The translations under genes were made by a program, and so were the position numbers. The notes under the pieces were generated by a model. That model did no database searches and was not told the DNA's origin. It was given only the letters and a program-made list of their open reading frames with translations. From Flavobacteriaceae bacterium CRH (lineage in GTDB: Bacteria; Bacteroidota; Bacteroidia; Flavobacteriales; Flavobacteriaceae), in contig LMAJ01000011.1 of the NCBI GenBank assembly GCA_001507425.1, positions 62,001 through 126,000 of the forward strand: a stretch of 64,000 nt of DNA. Direction: 5' to 3'. Shown here piece by piece: positions 50,893-60,007 of the stretch. The stretch's first letter is position 1, and each line of letters starts with the position of its first letter.

Positions 50893-51873
50893 ATGAAAAA
50901 TAACAAGCCCATGATTATTTTTGGCGAATCGATTTTGCCAGGAGAAAATAGAACAATAAACGTTGAAATTGCCCGATTACACACTACGACAAAACTTAAT
51001 ATTCCTGTTATTGTGCGTCGTTCTAAACTTGATGGCCCGGTTGTTTTGTTCTCTGCAGGAATTCACGGAGATGAAATAAACGGAGTTGAGATTGTACGCC
51101 AGCTTATTAGCAAAAAAATAAACCGCCCAACTCGCGGAACTATTATTTGTATTCCAATTATTAATATTTACGGCTTTGTCAATAAATCTCGTGAGTTTCC
51201 TGACGGAAGAGATTTAAACCGCGTTTTTCCAGGAAGTAAAAAAGGCTCTTTGGCCAGTCGTTTTGCGTTTCATATTGTGGCAGAAATTTTACCGATTTTA
51301 GATTATGCAGTCGATTTTCACGCCGGCGGAGCAAGCCGTTTTAATGCACCGCAAATTCGAATTACCCAAAACAATCCCGAATTGAAGCTTTTGGCAGATG
51401 TTTTTAATGCGCCTTTTACCTTATATTCTAAAAATATCAATGGTTCTTTCAGGAATACATCAGAAAAAGCCAATGTAAAAATGCTGCTTTTTGAAGGCGG
51501 AAAATCATTAGACATTAATAATGTAATTGCCAATGAAGGTGTGATGGGAGTGAAGCGTTTGCTTCATTATTTAGATATGCTCGACCCACAGCAAATAGTT
51601 GAGGAAGCCGAAGATCCTACCATTTACATTAAAAATTCGGTTTGGCTGCGCGCCAAATGTTCAGGATTATTGCATGATTTTAATATGATTAGCCGTTTTG
51701 TAACCAAAGGAACTATTTTGGCCATTATTACAGATCCGTTTGGAAAATTCGAGCAAAAAGTAAAAGCACCACACGACGGTTTTGTTATCAACGCCAACCA
51801 TTCGCCCATTGTTTATGAAGGCGATGCGATTTATCATATGTCTAAAAATACTCCAGAAGATGCCGTCGAATAA
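50893..51873 (+). CDS. Succinylglutamate desuccinylase/aspartoacylase family zinc hydrolase
   Basis: An M14-fold carboxypeptidase-like deacylase. Zinc ligands fit HGDE in SAGIHGDEINGVEIV (about 56-70) and His in YAVDFHAGG near 141. RDLNRVFPGSKKG near 112-124 is the substrate loop. Length 326 is typical. The physiological substrate is unknown. In some flavobacteria related genes accompany rimK, which is not present here. Its end overlaps the folate cyclo-ligase gene by 14 bases. Confidence 0.88.
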   Translation: MKNNKPMIIFGESILPGENRTINVEIARLHTTTKLNIPVIVRRSKLDGPVVLFSAGIHGDEINGVEIVRQLISKKINRPTRGTIICIPIINIYGFVNKSREFPDGRDLNRVFPGSKKGSLASRFAFHIVAEILPILDYAVDFHAGGASRFNAPQIRITQNNPELKLLADVFNAPFTLYSKNINGSFRNTSEKANVKMLLFEGGKSLDINNVIANEGVMGVKRLLHYLDMLDPQQIVEEAEDPTIYIKNSVWLRAKCSGLLHDFNMISRFVTKGTILAIITDPFGKFEQKVKAPHDGFVINANHSPIVYEGDAIYHMSKNTPEDAVE

Positions 51874-52429
51874 AAAAGAACTCAGAGTACAGTATAAAAA
51901 TCTTCGAAAAGAACTTTCCGTAGATGATATCGAAGAAAAGAGTTTGGCTATAGCCAATAATGTACTCAAATTACCAATTTGGGATGAAACGTATTTTCAT
52001 GTTTTTCTTGCTATCGAAGAACAGAAAGAAGTAAATACGGAATATGTCTTGCATTTGCTTTCCGGAAAAGATAAAGAAATCGTGATCTCAAAAAGCGATT
52101 TTGAAACCCGAAAAATGTCACACTTTTTATTGACGGATAATACCAAAATCAAGAAAAACGAATATAATATTCCCGAACCCGTAAATGGTTTGCAGGTTCC
52201 ATCAGAAACTATTGATGTGGTTTTTGTGCCGCTTTTAGTTTTTGATGATTTTGGAAATCGAGTGGGTTACGGAAAAGGGTTTTACGATAAATTTTTAGCA
52301 GAATGTAATCCAAAAACAATAAAAATTGGACTTTCTTTTTTTGAATCAGAAAATAAAATCGATGATGTTTCTGAATTAGATATAAAATTAGATTATTGCG
52401 TGACACCCTTAAAAATATACACTTTTTAA
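51860..52429 (+). CDS. 5-Formyltetrahydrofolate cyclo-ligase
   Basis: Converts 5-formyl-THF to methenyl-THF using ATP. I start at ATG 51860 (MPSNKKELRVQYKNLRKEL), which begins the typical basic N-terminus. A longer frame from 51782 would lie wholly inside the preceding gene. The hallmark VGYGKGFYDKFL (about 135-146) and the PLLVFDDFGNR strand before it are clear. The 189-residue length is normal. Confidence 0.92.
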   Translation: MPSNKKELRVQYKNLRKELSVDDIEEKSLAIANNVLKLPIWDETYFHVFLAIEEQKEVNTEYVLHLLSGKDKEIVISKSDFETRKMSHFLLTDNTKIKKNEYNIPEPVNGLQVPSETIDVVFVPLLVFDDFGNRVGYGKGFYDKFLAECNPKTIKIGLSFFESENKIDDVSELDIKLDYCVTPLKIYTF

Positions 52430-52432
52430 ATT

Positions 52433-52512
52433 TTCACCATATAAGTGATATAAGTATTATAAGCTTATATTAAGTAAAAACTTAAATTTACTTATATCAC
52501 TTATATGGTGAA
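52433..52512. repeat. 80-bp palindromic element with perfect 24-bp arms
   Basis: The left arm (52433-52456, beginning TTCACCATATAAGTGAT) and the right arm (52489-52512) are exact inverse complements with a 32-base centre that itself folds (AAGTAAAAACTT). It lies three bases after a stop codon and may double as a terminator. Elements like this are small non-autonomous palindromic repeats of flavobacteria. Confidence 0.75.
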
Positions 52513-52653
52513 CTTCAGCTTAGCGAAAAAATAAAAATTTCTTGGCATCAAATTTGGATTGGCGGAAATCGCAGATAATATTAACTAGTACATCCGGAAT
52601 GCTGGTAGTTATTTGAGAAAAAAAACATTCACTAATCCTTAAATTTATTTTAA

Positions 52654-54201
52654 ATGAAAAATAAACATTTTTATTTGATGGCATTCCTGGTTCTTATTTT
52701 AGTTGGTTGTAAAAAAATGGATTCAAGCGATTATGCTGCCGAATCAGCAGATATGGTTGTTGCTACGACTGATGAAATTCCAGAAGAAAACATTTCAGAT
52801 CCAAATACTGAAAGTTACGCCGGACTTGAAGAAAATCCTTTCGAGTCTCCCAAAAAATCTCCCCTTTCTACTTTTTCCATAGATGTCGATAATGCATCTT
52901 ACACCAATATCAGACGATTTATAAACGAAGGCCAAAAAGTTCCTAAAGATGCCGTTCGTGTCGAAGAAATGATGAACTTCTTTAAATACAATTATCCACA
53001 ACCCGAAGGACAACATCCGTTTTCTATCAATACAGAATTAAGTGATAGTCCGTGGAATAAAAATTCGCAATTACTAAAAATTGGTTTGCAGGGAAAAAAT
53101 ATTCCGATGACTAATTTACCAACTTCAAATCTTGTTTTTTTAATTGATGTTTCAGGTTCAATGAGCGAGGAAAATAAACTTCCGTTATTAAAAGAATCCA
53201 TGAAAATTTTGGTAAAAGAACTTCGTCCGCAAGACAGGGTTTCGATCGTAGTTTATGCAGGTTCAGCCGGAGTTGTTTTAGAGCCAACTTCCGGAGATGA
53301 CAAAGAAGCTATAATGGATGCATTTGATAATTTAAGCGCAGGCGGCAGCACAGCCGGTGGCGAAGGAATTGAATTGGCGTATAAATTAGCAGAACAAAAC
53401 TTTATAAAAGAAGGCAATAACAGAGTTATTATCGCAACCGATGGTGATTTTAATGTGGGCGCATCAAGCGATGCTGATATGGAAAAACTTATTGAGGATA
53501 AAAGAAAATCAGGTGTATTTTTAACTGTTCTGGGTTATGGAATGGGAAATTACAAGGATAGCAAAATGGAAATTTTAGCCGATAAAGGAAATGGAAATTA
53601 CGCTTATATTGATAATATTCAGGAAGCCAATCGCTTTTTAGGAAAAGAGTTTAAAGGTTCTATGTTTGCGATTGCTAAAGATGTCAAAATTCAGATTGAG
53701 TTTAATCCAAAACATGTTCAGGCGTACCGATTAATTGGTTATGAAAACCGCAGGCTCAAAGATGAGGATTTTAAAAATGATGCAGTTGATGCCGGCGAAT
53801 TAGGAAGCGGACATACGGTTACGGCTTTGTATGAAATTATTCCGACTGGTGTAGAAAGCGATTATGTTGCCTCAGATTTAAAATACACGAAAGTAAAAAC
53901 AGATGAAACAAATTATAGCGATGAACTGGCAACGATTAAATTTAGATACAAAAAGCCGGATGGTGACAGAAGTATCGAAATGGTAAATGTAATTCCTAAC
54001 AACAAAATATCTTTAGAGCGAAGTTCTTCTGACTTTAAATTTACAACTGCTGTTGCCTGGTTCGGCTTAAAATTAAGAGATTCGAAGTTTATATCGAATA
54101 ATTCAAGTTCTGATATCAGAAGGCTTGCAAAATCGGGATTATCAAACGATGATGAAGGTTATAAAGCTGAATTTATCAGATTGGTTGATGCTGTAAACTA
54201 G
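52654..54201 (+). CDS. VWA lipoprotein, YfbK-like (von Willebrand plus DUF3520)
   Basis: The lipobox LILVGC (Cys about 19) anchors a 515-residue protein. Before the VWA domain comes the YfbK-type segment STFSIDVDNASYTNIRRFIN (about 73-92). The VWA domain (about 160-335) has a full MIDAS: LIDVSGSMS, the Thr region SAGGSTAGGEGIELA, and IIATDGDFNVG. The C-terminal DUF3520 region follows. It is convergent with the Bat operon, which carries further VWA proteins, but is on the other strand and has no visible link in expression. Confidence 0.9.
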   Translation: MKNKHFYLMAFLVLILVGCKKMDSSDYAAESADMVVATTDEIPEENISDPNTESYAGLEENPFESPKKSPLSTFSIDVDNASYTNIRRFINEGQKVPKDAVRVEEMMNFFKYNYPQPEGQHPFSINTELSDSPWNKNSQLLKIGLQGKNIPMTNLPTSNLVFLIDVSGSMSEENKLPLLKESMKILVKELRPQDRVSIVVYAGSAGVVLEPTSGDDKEAIMDAFDNLSAGGSTAGGEGIELAYKLAEQNFIKEGNNRVIIATDGDFNVGASSDADMEKLIEDKRKSGVFLTVLGYGMGNYKDSKMEILADKGNGNYAYIDNIQEANRFLGKEFKGSMFAIAKDVKIQIEFNPKHVQAYRLIGYENRRLKDEDFKNDAVDAGELGSGHTVTALYEIIPTGVESDYVASDLKYTKVKTDETNYSDELATIKFRYKKPDGDRSIEMVNVIPNNKISLERSSSDFKFTTAVAWFGLKLRDSKFISNNSSSDIRRLAKSGLSNDDEGYKAEFIRLVDAVN

Positions 54202-54217
54202 AGAAATTACAAAATTG

Positions 54218-54258
54218 AAAATCCCAAATTCCAATTTATCTTGGAGTTTGGGATTTTT
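54218..54258. terminator. Terminator between the YfbK-like and batE genes
   Basis: AAAATCCCAAATTCCAA pairs with TTGGAGTTTGGGATTTT (one mismatch) and is followed by T's. The text is of the same ATTCCAAATTCC kind seen elsewhere in the window. Confidence 0.7.
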
Positions 54259-54281
54259 TTTATTTGATATATTTTAAAACT

Positions 54282-55028
54282 TTATTTTACTTCTTTAATT
54301 GTTGCTGCATCAATCCAGCCTTCAGTTCCGTCTGTTAATTCTATTTTTTTCCATCCGGCTAAAGTTTCAGTAACATAAACTTTTGCACCTTCATGCAATA
54401 AGAAAATAGCTGAACCCGCTTTTTGTGGCTCGCTTCGAACTTCACTTATTTCTGCGAAAACAATTGCCGGGCGATCGTTATCATAATGATCTTTCTCTGA
54501 CATTCCAGCTGCAATACTTAAAGACAAAGCAATTAAAAGAACAAACATTCCGATGAAATAAATTCTTTTTGAAAGTGTAAGTTGAGAAAAATAATAACCA
54601 ATAAAACTTAGTAAAAATGCAAAAGCAATTCCAACAGAAATTTTTGCCCAGGTATTATAATCAAAAATACCCGTAAAGCTCTGAATCAGTTTTGCAAAAC
54701 CAACTTTAGGAACTTCTTTGATTTCATCGATCGTTAGTTTTTTGGCAAATTTTAAGTTGTTTAAAGTTTCTGCATCATTTGGCTTTAGAACCAAAGCTTT
54801 CTCATAATTATAAATAGAAGGTGCTACTTTATTGAGTTTGTAATAACAATTAGCCAAATTAAAATACAACTCTGCCGATTGTTGTTTGTCTTCTTTAATA
54901 ACACTTTCGTATTCTTCAATAGCTTGCTGATATTGCGCCTTTTGATACAAAGCATTCCCTTTTTCGAAGCCGCTTTGGGCAAAGAAAACCTGAGAGATTA
55001 ATAAAAAGAGATATAATATGTTTTTCAT
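54282..55028 (-). CDS. batE: BatE-like protein: TPR plus SH3 domain
   Basis: A signal peptide leads to TPR repeats (about 20-95, GNALYQKAQYQQAIEEYESV and YFNLANCYYKLNKVAPSIYN), two membrane segments (about 130-175) and a C-terminal SH3-like domain (about 190-248, GAKVYVTETLAGWKKIEL and EGWIDAATI). It is the last gene of the Bat operon, which in Bacteroidetes and spirochaetes is linked to aerotolerance or envelope stress. The exact role of BatE is not known. Confidence 0.85.
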   Translation of the reverse strand: MKNILYLFLLISQVFFAQSGFEKGNALYQKAQYQQAIEEYESVIKEDKQQSAELYFNLANCYYKLNKVAPSIYNYEKALVLKPNDAETLNNLKFAKKLTIDEIKEVPKVGFAKLIQSFTGIFDYNTWAKISVGIAFAFLLSFIGYYFSQLTLSKRIYFIGMFVLLIALSLSIAAGMSEKDHYDNDRPAIVFAEISEVRSEPQKAGSAIFLLHEGAKVYVTETLAGWKKIELTDGTEGWIDAATIKEVK

Positions 55029-55138
55029 TTTCTAAATATGTAAAAAGATTTTAAACTTGGCGAACTTAAATTCAGCGCAATCTAAATCAACTTTTCTTAG
55101 CGTACTTTGCGGTAAAACTAAATTTGCGGTTATAAAAA

Positions 55139-56890
55139 CTAAACGATTTGCTTTTCTAATTCTGAAATAATCAAAACAGCTTTATCATAATCCTGCTGAA
55201 TCGAAGCACTCGATGCCGGAGCATAACGCGCAAATTCGCAGTTTTCTGTCAAAGCAATAAAACTTTGTACAGATTCCGGGTTTGCATTTCTGGAAAGCAA
55301 TAATTCTCTAATATTGTCTTTGCTCATTTCTGAAGTTTCAATATGCAATTTGGCTTTCAGGAAATTATGCATTGCTTTTTCCAAAGCAATATAAAATGGC
55401 TCTTTGTTGTTAAGCTGTTTCTTGGCTTCAGATAAATATTTCTTCGCCAGTTTATTGTTCATTTTAATTCTGTTTCCAGTCACATCGCTGTCAATCGCTT
55501 CTTTCTTCTTCTTAGCCAAAACGATAATTGGTAAGATTATGAAAGGTAAAAACAACAAACCGTAATATAAATTCGAACCATAGAAATCGTTTTTAGCTAT
55601 AGAAACTAAAATCGTTTTTGGTTTTATGTATTTAAACTGATCTGTTTTTGCAATAACATTTTTAGAAGCATTTGCAGCGGTATTAGCTTCAGCCTGCATT
55701 GGCCCGTCTAACACATCGACCATAATTTCAGGAGAAGTTATCGTTTTATAACTGCCTGAACTTAAATCGAAATAAGAAAACTGCATTGGCTTAATAGCAT
55801 ATTTTCCTTTGTATTGCGGAATAATGGTATACTTATCAGTAATTTTTCCGGACATTCCGCTCAATGAAGTCGTTACTTTTTCATCATGAACCGGATCATA
55901 CATTTCTAATGCATTTGGTACAACAGGTTTTGGTAAAGTAAATAATTTCATGTTTCCTGAACCCGATGTACTTACAATTAAGTCAAGACTTTCGCCATTT
56001 TTTAAAGTAGTTTTTGACGGTGTAACAGTAAAATTAAATTTACCAACAGCGCCGCTAAAACCTTCTGGTTTGTTGCTTTCCGGAAGCGCTCTTACATTTA
56101 TAGTTTTAGCTCCGGCCGAAACAATTTTATTGTCATCTGCAACAATCATCTGACCAAACATATCACGACGATTTGTTGGCAATTGTACGCCAATATCTAA
56201 TGAAAGCGGTTCGATAGTAAGTCTTCCTGATTTTTGAGGATATAAGATCGTCTTTTTCAAAACAACAAAATAGCATTTTTGTCCCTGGTAACTTCCTTGT
56301 TCAATAGCCAATTGTTTGATGTCGATGTTCTGGTTCCAGAAATCATTGTATTTTGGTTTCGCCAATTCCTTAAAACCGGTAACACCAATATTGTAGAAAT
56401 ATAATTTGTAAACAACCGTAATTGGTTCGTTTAGATATGGATTTGTTTTAGAAATTTCAGCAACAAGATTAATCATTTCGCTTCCTGAACCTTGTTGTGG
56501 TCGCTCGTTCGGATCTCTTTCTTCGGCAACGGCGTTGGTAACGGTAATTTTTATTGGAGCTGTTTTGTAAACCTGACCATTAAATTCAATAGTAGCTTGT
56601 TTTATCGTTACGTTTCCTTTTTGCGCAGGCTGTAAAATATAAGAGTATATTTTTTGAAAAGAACTTCTTCCGTTTATCCAGGACTGACTTACTTGTTGGC
56701 TTGGTCCGGCAACAACTCTAAAGCCTTCAAAATTAGGCTGATCAAAATTGTCCCCATCAACATTCATGATAAAGTCAATACGAAGTCTTTCGTTTAGTCC
56801 GAGCGTGTTTTTGCTTACTTTGGCTTCAAACTGAACCTGAGCCATAAGTCCTTGAAAAGTGAATAGTAATAAAATTAAATATCTTTTCAT
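55139..56890 (-). CDS. batD: BatD protein
   Basis: The 583-residue protein begins with a signal peptide (MKRYLILLLFTFQGLMAQ) and contains the repeated BatD beta-sandwich domains (VQFEAKVSKNTLGLNERLRI at the start, and KFNFTVTPSKTTLKNGESLD later). One membrane helix is at about 437-457, before a cytoplasmic helical tail. The large N-terminal part is periplasmic. It follows batC in the operon. Confidence 0.9.
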   Translation of the reverse strand: MKRYLILLLFTFQGLMAQVQFEAKVSKNTLGLNERLRIDFIMNVDGDNFDQPNFEGFRVVAGPSQQVSQSWINGRSSFQKIYSYILQPAQKGNVTIKQATIEFNGQVYKTAPIKITVTNAVAEERDPNERPQQGSGSEMINLVAEISKTNPYLNEPITVVYKLYFYNIGVTGFKELAKPKYNDFWNQNIDIKQLAIEQGSYQGQKCYFVVLKKTILYPQKSGRLTIEPLSLDIGVQLPTNRRDMFGQMIVADDNKIVSAGAKTINVRALPESNKPEGFSGAVGKFNFTVTPSKTTLKNGESLDLIVSTSGSGNMKLFTLPKPVVPNALEMYDPVHDEKVTTSLSGMSGKITDKYTIIPQYKGKYAIKPMQFSYFDLSSGSYKTITSPEIMVDVLDGPMQAEANTAANASKNVIAKTDQFKYIKPKTILVSIAKNDFYGSNLYYGLLFLPFIILPIIVLAKKKKEAIDSDVTGNRIKMNNKLAKKYLSEAKKQLNNKEPFYIALEKAMHNFLKAKLHIETSEMSKDNIRELLLSRNANPESVQSFIALTENCEFARYAPASSASIQQDYDKAVLIISELEKQIV

Positions 56891-57024
56891 TTAAATGTTT
56901 AATCGTTTTTTATGTTTAACCGTTTAATCGTTCTTTTATTGTTTAATCGTTTATTTGTTTAACTGTTTAATCGTTACAGTTTGGCCGAATAAACAAATTA
57001 ACGGTTAAACGATTAACCCAAACC

Positions 57025-57783
57025 CTACCAGTCTTTTTCTGTTTTTCTAGGATTTCCTTTTACCTTTTGAGCGTTAACTTTATCCTGAATTTTCTTTTCT
57101 TCGTTGTTTACGGCATCTAATAAATTCTGAACGCGATCTTTTGAAATTCCGCCGGGCTGTGGTTTTGGTTCTCCTTTATTATCAGATTTATCATCTTTTT
57201 TAGGATCATTTTTACCGTCTTTTTTATCCTTGTCTTTATCGCCTTTGTCGTCTTTTTTATCTTTATCCTTGTCCTTGTCCTTGTCCTTATCTTTGTTTTT
57301 ATCCTTGTCTTTGTCCTTATCCTTATTTTTGTCTTTGTTTTTATCGTTTTTAGGAGGATTTTCTTTTAGCTTTTGTTTTGCATACGCATAATTGTAACGC
57401 GTTTCATCGTCTGTCGGATCATTGCGCAAAGCTTGTTTGTAAGCTTCAACTGCTTGCGTATAATCTTTCTCTTTCATTAAAACATTTCCTAAATTATGAT
57501 AGGCTTTATGTTTGTCTGATTTTGATTTGGCGTTTTTTATTGCTTTTGCATAAGCCAGCTTTGCTTCAGAAACCTGATTTTGTCTGTAAATCGTATTTCC
57601 TAAGTTATAAGAAGCAACACCGCGTTTTGCAAATTTTGATTCCGAAATTCTATAATTAGCTTCGGCATCAACAAATTTATTCTGCTTATATTCTTCATTA
57701 CCTTCAGGCAATGTTTTGTCTTTCTCCTGAGCCGAAACCGCCAGAGAAACCGTTAATAAAATATAAAGAAGTAAATTTTTCAT
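57025..57783 (-). CDS. batC: BatC-like TPR protein with a long Lys/Asp repeat
   Basis: A signal peptide (about 1-18) and three TPR repeats (about 27-140, GVASYNLGNTIYRQNQVSEA and AYHNLGNVLMKEKDYTQAVE) precede a low-complexity tract of about 65 residues built almost only of Lys, Asp and Asn (about 142-207). The C-terminal helix (DRVQNLLDAVNNEEKKIQDK) is conserved in BatC. The tract corresponds to DNA repeats of a six-base unit near 57225-57350. Its length is likely variable between strains. Confidence 0.86.
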   Translation of the reverse strand: MKNLLLYILLTVSLAVSAQEKDKTLPEGNEEYKQNKFVDAEANYRISESKFAKRGVASYNLGNTIYRQNQVSEAKLAYAKAIKNAKSKSDKHKAYHNLGNVLMKEKDYTQAVEAYKQALRNDPTDDETRYNYAYAKQKLKENPPKNDKNKDKNKDKDKDKDKNKDKDKDKDKDKDKKDDKGDKDKDKKDGKNDPKKDDKSDNKGEPKPQPGGISKDRVQNLLDAVNNEEKKIQDKVNAQKVKGNPRKTEKDW

Positions 57784-57826
57784 TCTAATTTTTTTATTTT
57801 TTTGTTCTGAATCTTAATACGAACAA

Positions 57827-58861
57827 TTATTTCTTTTCGTTAAATAAATTCAACTCTTTAATCCAGTTTGTTTTTCTTTCTAATAAGAAAATATCAATAA
57901 ACAATAACAAGAAAGCAAAGCCAATAAACCATTGAAACTGCGATTGAAAATCGGCCATTTGTGTAGCTTCAAATTCTGTTTTCTGAATGTTGTTTAATGC
58001 GTTTTTGATGTATTCTAAAACCTCTTTGGTATTTCCTCCATAAACATAACCGCCTTTTGTTGCTTTTGCAATACTTTTTAAACCGTCCTGATTTAGTTTT
58101 GTAATAACAGTTTGTCCGTTTTGATCTTTTTGATAGCTTTTTACAACACCATTTTCTTTTAACGGAATAGTGCCTCCTTTTTCAGTTCCGATACCAATTG
58201 TAATGATTTTCATTCCAAATTTATTGGCTTCTTCGGCTGCAACAGTAGCGCCTTCAGAATGATCTTCTCCATCAGAAATCAAAATCAATAATTTGCTGGT
58301 TTTGCTTTTTTCATCAAAATATTTCGCTGATAATCTTATCGCTTCATCAAGAGATGTACCTTGCGATGAAACCATATCAGGAGTCATACTTTGCAGGAAC
58401 ATTTTGGCAACGCTGTAATCTGTAGTAATTGGCAAAACCGGGAAAGCACTTCCGGCGTAAGCTACAATTCCAATTCTGTCACTTCCCAAATTATTAATGA
58501 TTTGCGAAACCAACTGTTTACTTTTTTCTAAACGGCTTGGCGCGACATCTTCGGCAAGCATACTTTTAGAAACGTCGACTGCAAAAACAATATCAATACC
58601 TTCACGTTTTACCGTTTCCATTTTAGTTCCAATCTTCGGGTTCACTAATCCGATAATCAGGAAAGTAAGTGCTAAAAGGATAATGATTAATTTTAATACA
58701 GGTTTAAAAACAGAACTTTCAGGGCTTAGTTTTTTTACTATTTCCAGATCACCAAATTCACGCTGTTTTTTCCTTTTCCAATACATATTGAAAAGAAAAA
58801 TACACACCACAATTGGGAGTAATAATAAAAGGTATAAATATTTTTTTTCGTCTAATTCCAT
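57827..58861 (-). CDS. batB: BatB: membrane VWA protein
   Basis: I start at the ATG at 58861 (MELDEKKYLYLLLLLPIVV). A longer frame to 58933 enters the repeat text upstream. The 344-residue protein has two N-terminal membrane helices, a VWA domain (about 88-290) with MIDAS AVDVSKSMLAE, the Thr loop and ILISDGEDHSEG, and a C-terminal membrane helix (about 308-328). The layout matches BatB of the MoxR-VWA systems. Confidence 0.9.
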   Translation of the reverse strand: MELDEKKYLYLLLLLPIVVCIFLFNMYWKRKKQREFGDLEIVKKLSPESSVFKPVLKLIIILLALTFLIIGLVNPKIGTKMETVKREGIDIVFAVDVSKSMLAEDVAPSRLEKSKQLVSQIINNLGSDRIGIVAYAGSAFPVLPITTDYSVAKMFLQSMTPDMVSSQGTSLDEAIRLSAKYFDEKSKTSKLLILISDGEDHSEGATVAAEEANKFGMKIITIGIGTEKGGTIPLKENGVVKSYQKDQNGQTVITKLNQDGLKSIAKATKGGYVYGGNTKEVLEYIKNALNNIQKTEFEATQMADFQSQFQWFIGFAFLLLFIDIFLLERKTNWIKELNLFNEKK

Positions 58862-59005
58862 ATAATTTTTAAAATTCCAATCCCGATAGTTGTGGGGATA
58901 AATTCCAAATTCCAATTTTGTTCCAATTTTCAATACTTAAATTCCAAATTCCAAATCAATTGTTATTTGGAATTTTAAAATTGGAATTTTTTAATTTTGA
59001 AAAAA
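58862..59005. repeat. ATTCCAAATTCC text between batA and batB
   Basis: Several copies of AATTCCAAATTCCAA and complements GGAATTTTAAAATTGGAATTT fill the 144-base gap and can fold. No terminator with a T run in the minus-strand direction is evident, so the operon may read through. Confidence 0.5.
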
Positions 59006-60007
59006 TTAAATAAAGCTTCTATAAACTGTATTTCGTAAACCAACTTCTAACAATAATAAAAAGGCTGCCAGTAAAACAAGCCCTCTGTATTTTTCGTCGT
59101 AATCGTAGAATTTTAATTCCTGGATTTCAGTAGTTTCCAATTTGTTAATCGAGCTATATATTTGGGCTAATTTGTCATTGCTTGTCGCTCTAAAATACGT
59201 TCCGTCTGTTTTACGAGCAATGCTTTTCATCAATTGCTCATCAATTTCAACTTTTTGCATTTTAAATAAAAATCCTCCGTTTGGTGCATAAGCGTATGGA
59301 GATTCTGCCATTCCGTTGCTTCCAAGTCCAATTGTATATACTTTTATTCCGTATTGTTTTGCGATATCGGCAGCTGTTTCCGGTTCAATAAAACCTGCAT
59401 TGTTTACACCATCAGTCAATAAAATAATAATCCTGCTTTTTGCTTTGCTGTCTTTAAGGCGGTTAACGGCAGTTGCCAATCCCATTCCAATTCCAGTTCC
59501 GTCTTGTAATGCAGTATCGTATTTAATTTCTTTAATAGCTTCCAGAATAATAGCTTTATCACTTGTAACAGGTGTTTTTGTATAGGCTTCTGATGCATAA
59601 AGAACTAATCCGATACGATCATTTGGTCTTTCTTCAACAAAATCTCCTGCCACTCTTTTTAAAGCCTCCATACGGTTTGGCTTCAAATCTTTGGCAAGCA
59701 TACTTCCCGAAACGTCGATTGCCATAACAATATCAATTCCTTTAGTCGTTTTAGTCTGATTGCTAATATCAACGGTTCTTGGTCTTGCCAAAGCAACGAT
59801 TAACGCGCTTAAGGCAATAATCCTGAAAACATACAAACAAGGTTTTAATTTTGTCAATAACGATTCACTATTTTTAAAACCCTGAGTTGAACTCATTTTT
59901 AAAGTAGCCGATTGTTGGTTGCGTTTCCAGAAAAACCAAGCAATTGCAATTGGAATTAATAGAAACAGCCAGAAGAATTCCGGATTTAAAAAAGTTATCT
60001 TTCCCAT
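59006..60007 (-). CDS. batA: BatA: membrane VWA protein
   Basis: The 333-residue protein has N-terminal membrane helices (about 8-25 and 55-75), a VWA domain (about 88-290) with MIDAS AIDVSGSMLAKD and IILLTDGVNNAG, and a final helix near 305-325. It starts inside the stop of the upstream gene (TAATG). It is a typical partner of the MoxR ATPase. Confidence 0.92.
   Translation of the reverse strand: MGKITFLNPEFFWLFLLIPIAIAWFFWKRNQQSATLKMSSTQGFKNSESLLTKLKPCLYVFRIIALSALIVALARPRTVDISNQTKTTKGIDIVMAIDVSGSMLAKDLKPNRMEALKRVAGDFVEERPNDRIGLVLYASEAYTKTPVTSDKAIILEAIKEIKYDTALQDGTGIGMGLATAVNRLKDSKAKSRIIILLTDGVNNAGFIEPETAADIAKQYGIKVYTIGLGSNGMAESPYAYAPNGGFLFKMQKVEIDEQLMKSIARKTDGTYFRATSNDKLAQIYSSINKLETTEIQELKFYDYDEKYRGLVLLAAFLLLLEVGLRNTVYRSFI

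Noticed and set aside
52540..52570. Sigma-54 promoter TTGGCATCAAATTTGG
   Set aside because: The -12 part is GG instead of GC and the -24 part ends CAT. The match is too weak to claim.
57225..57350. CRISPR or satellite in the CTTATCCTTGTCC tract
   Set aside because: It is in frame inside batC and encodes a Lys/Asp run, so it is a coding minisatellite.
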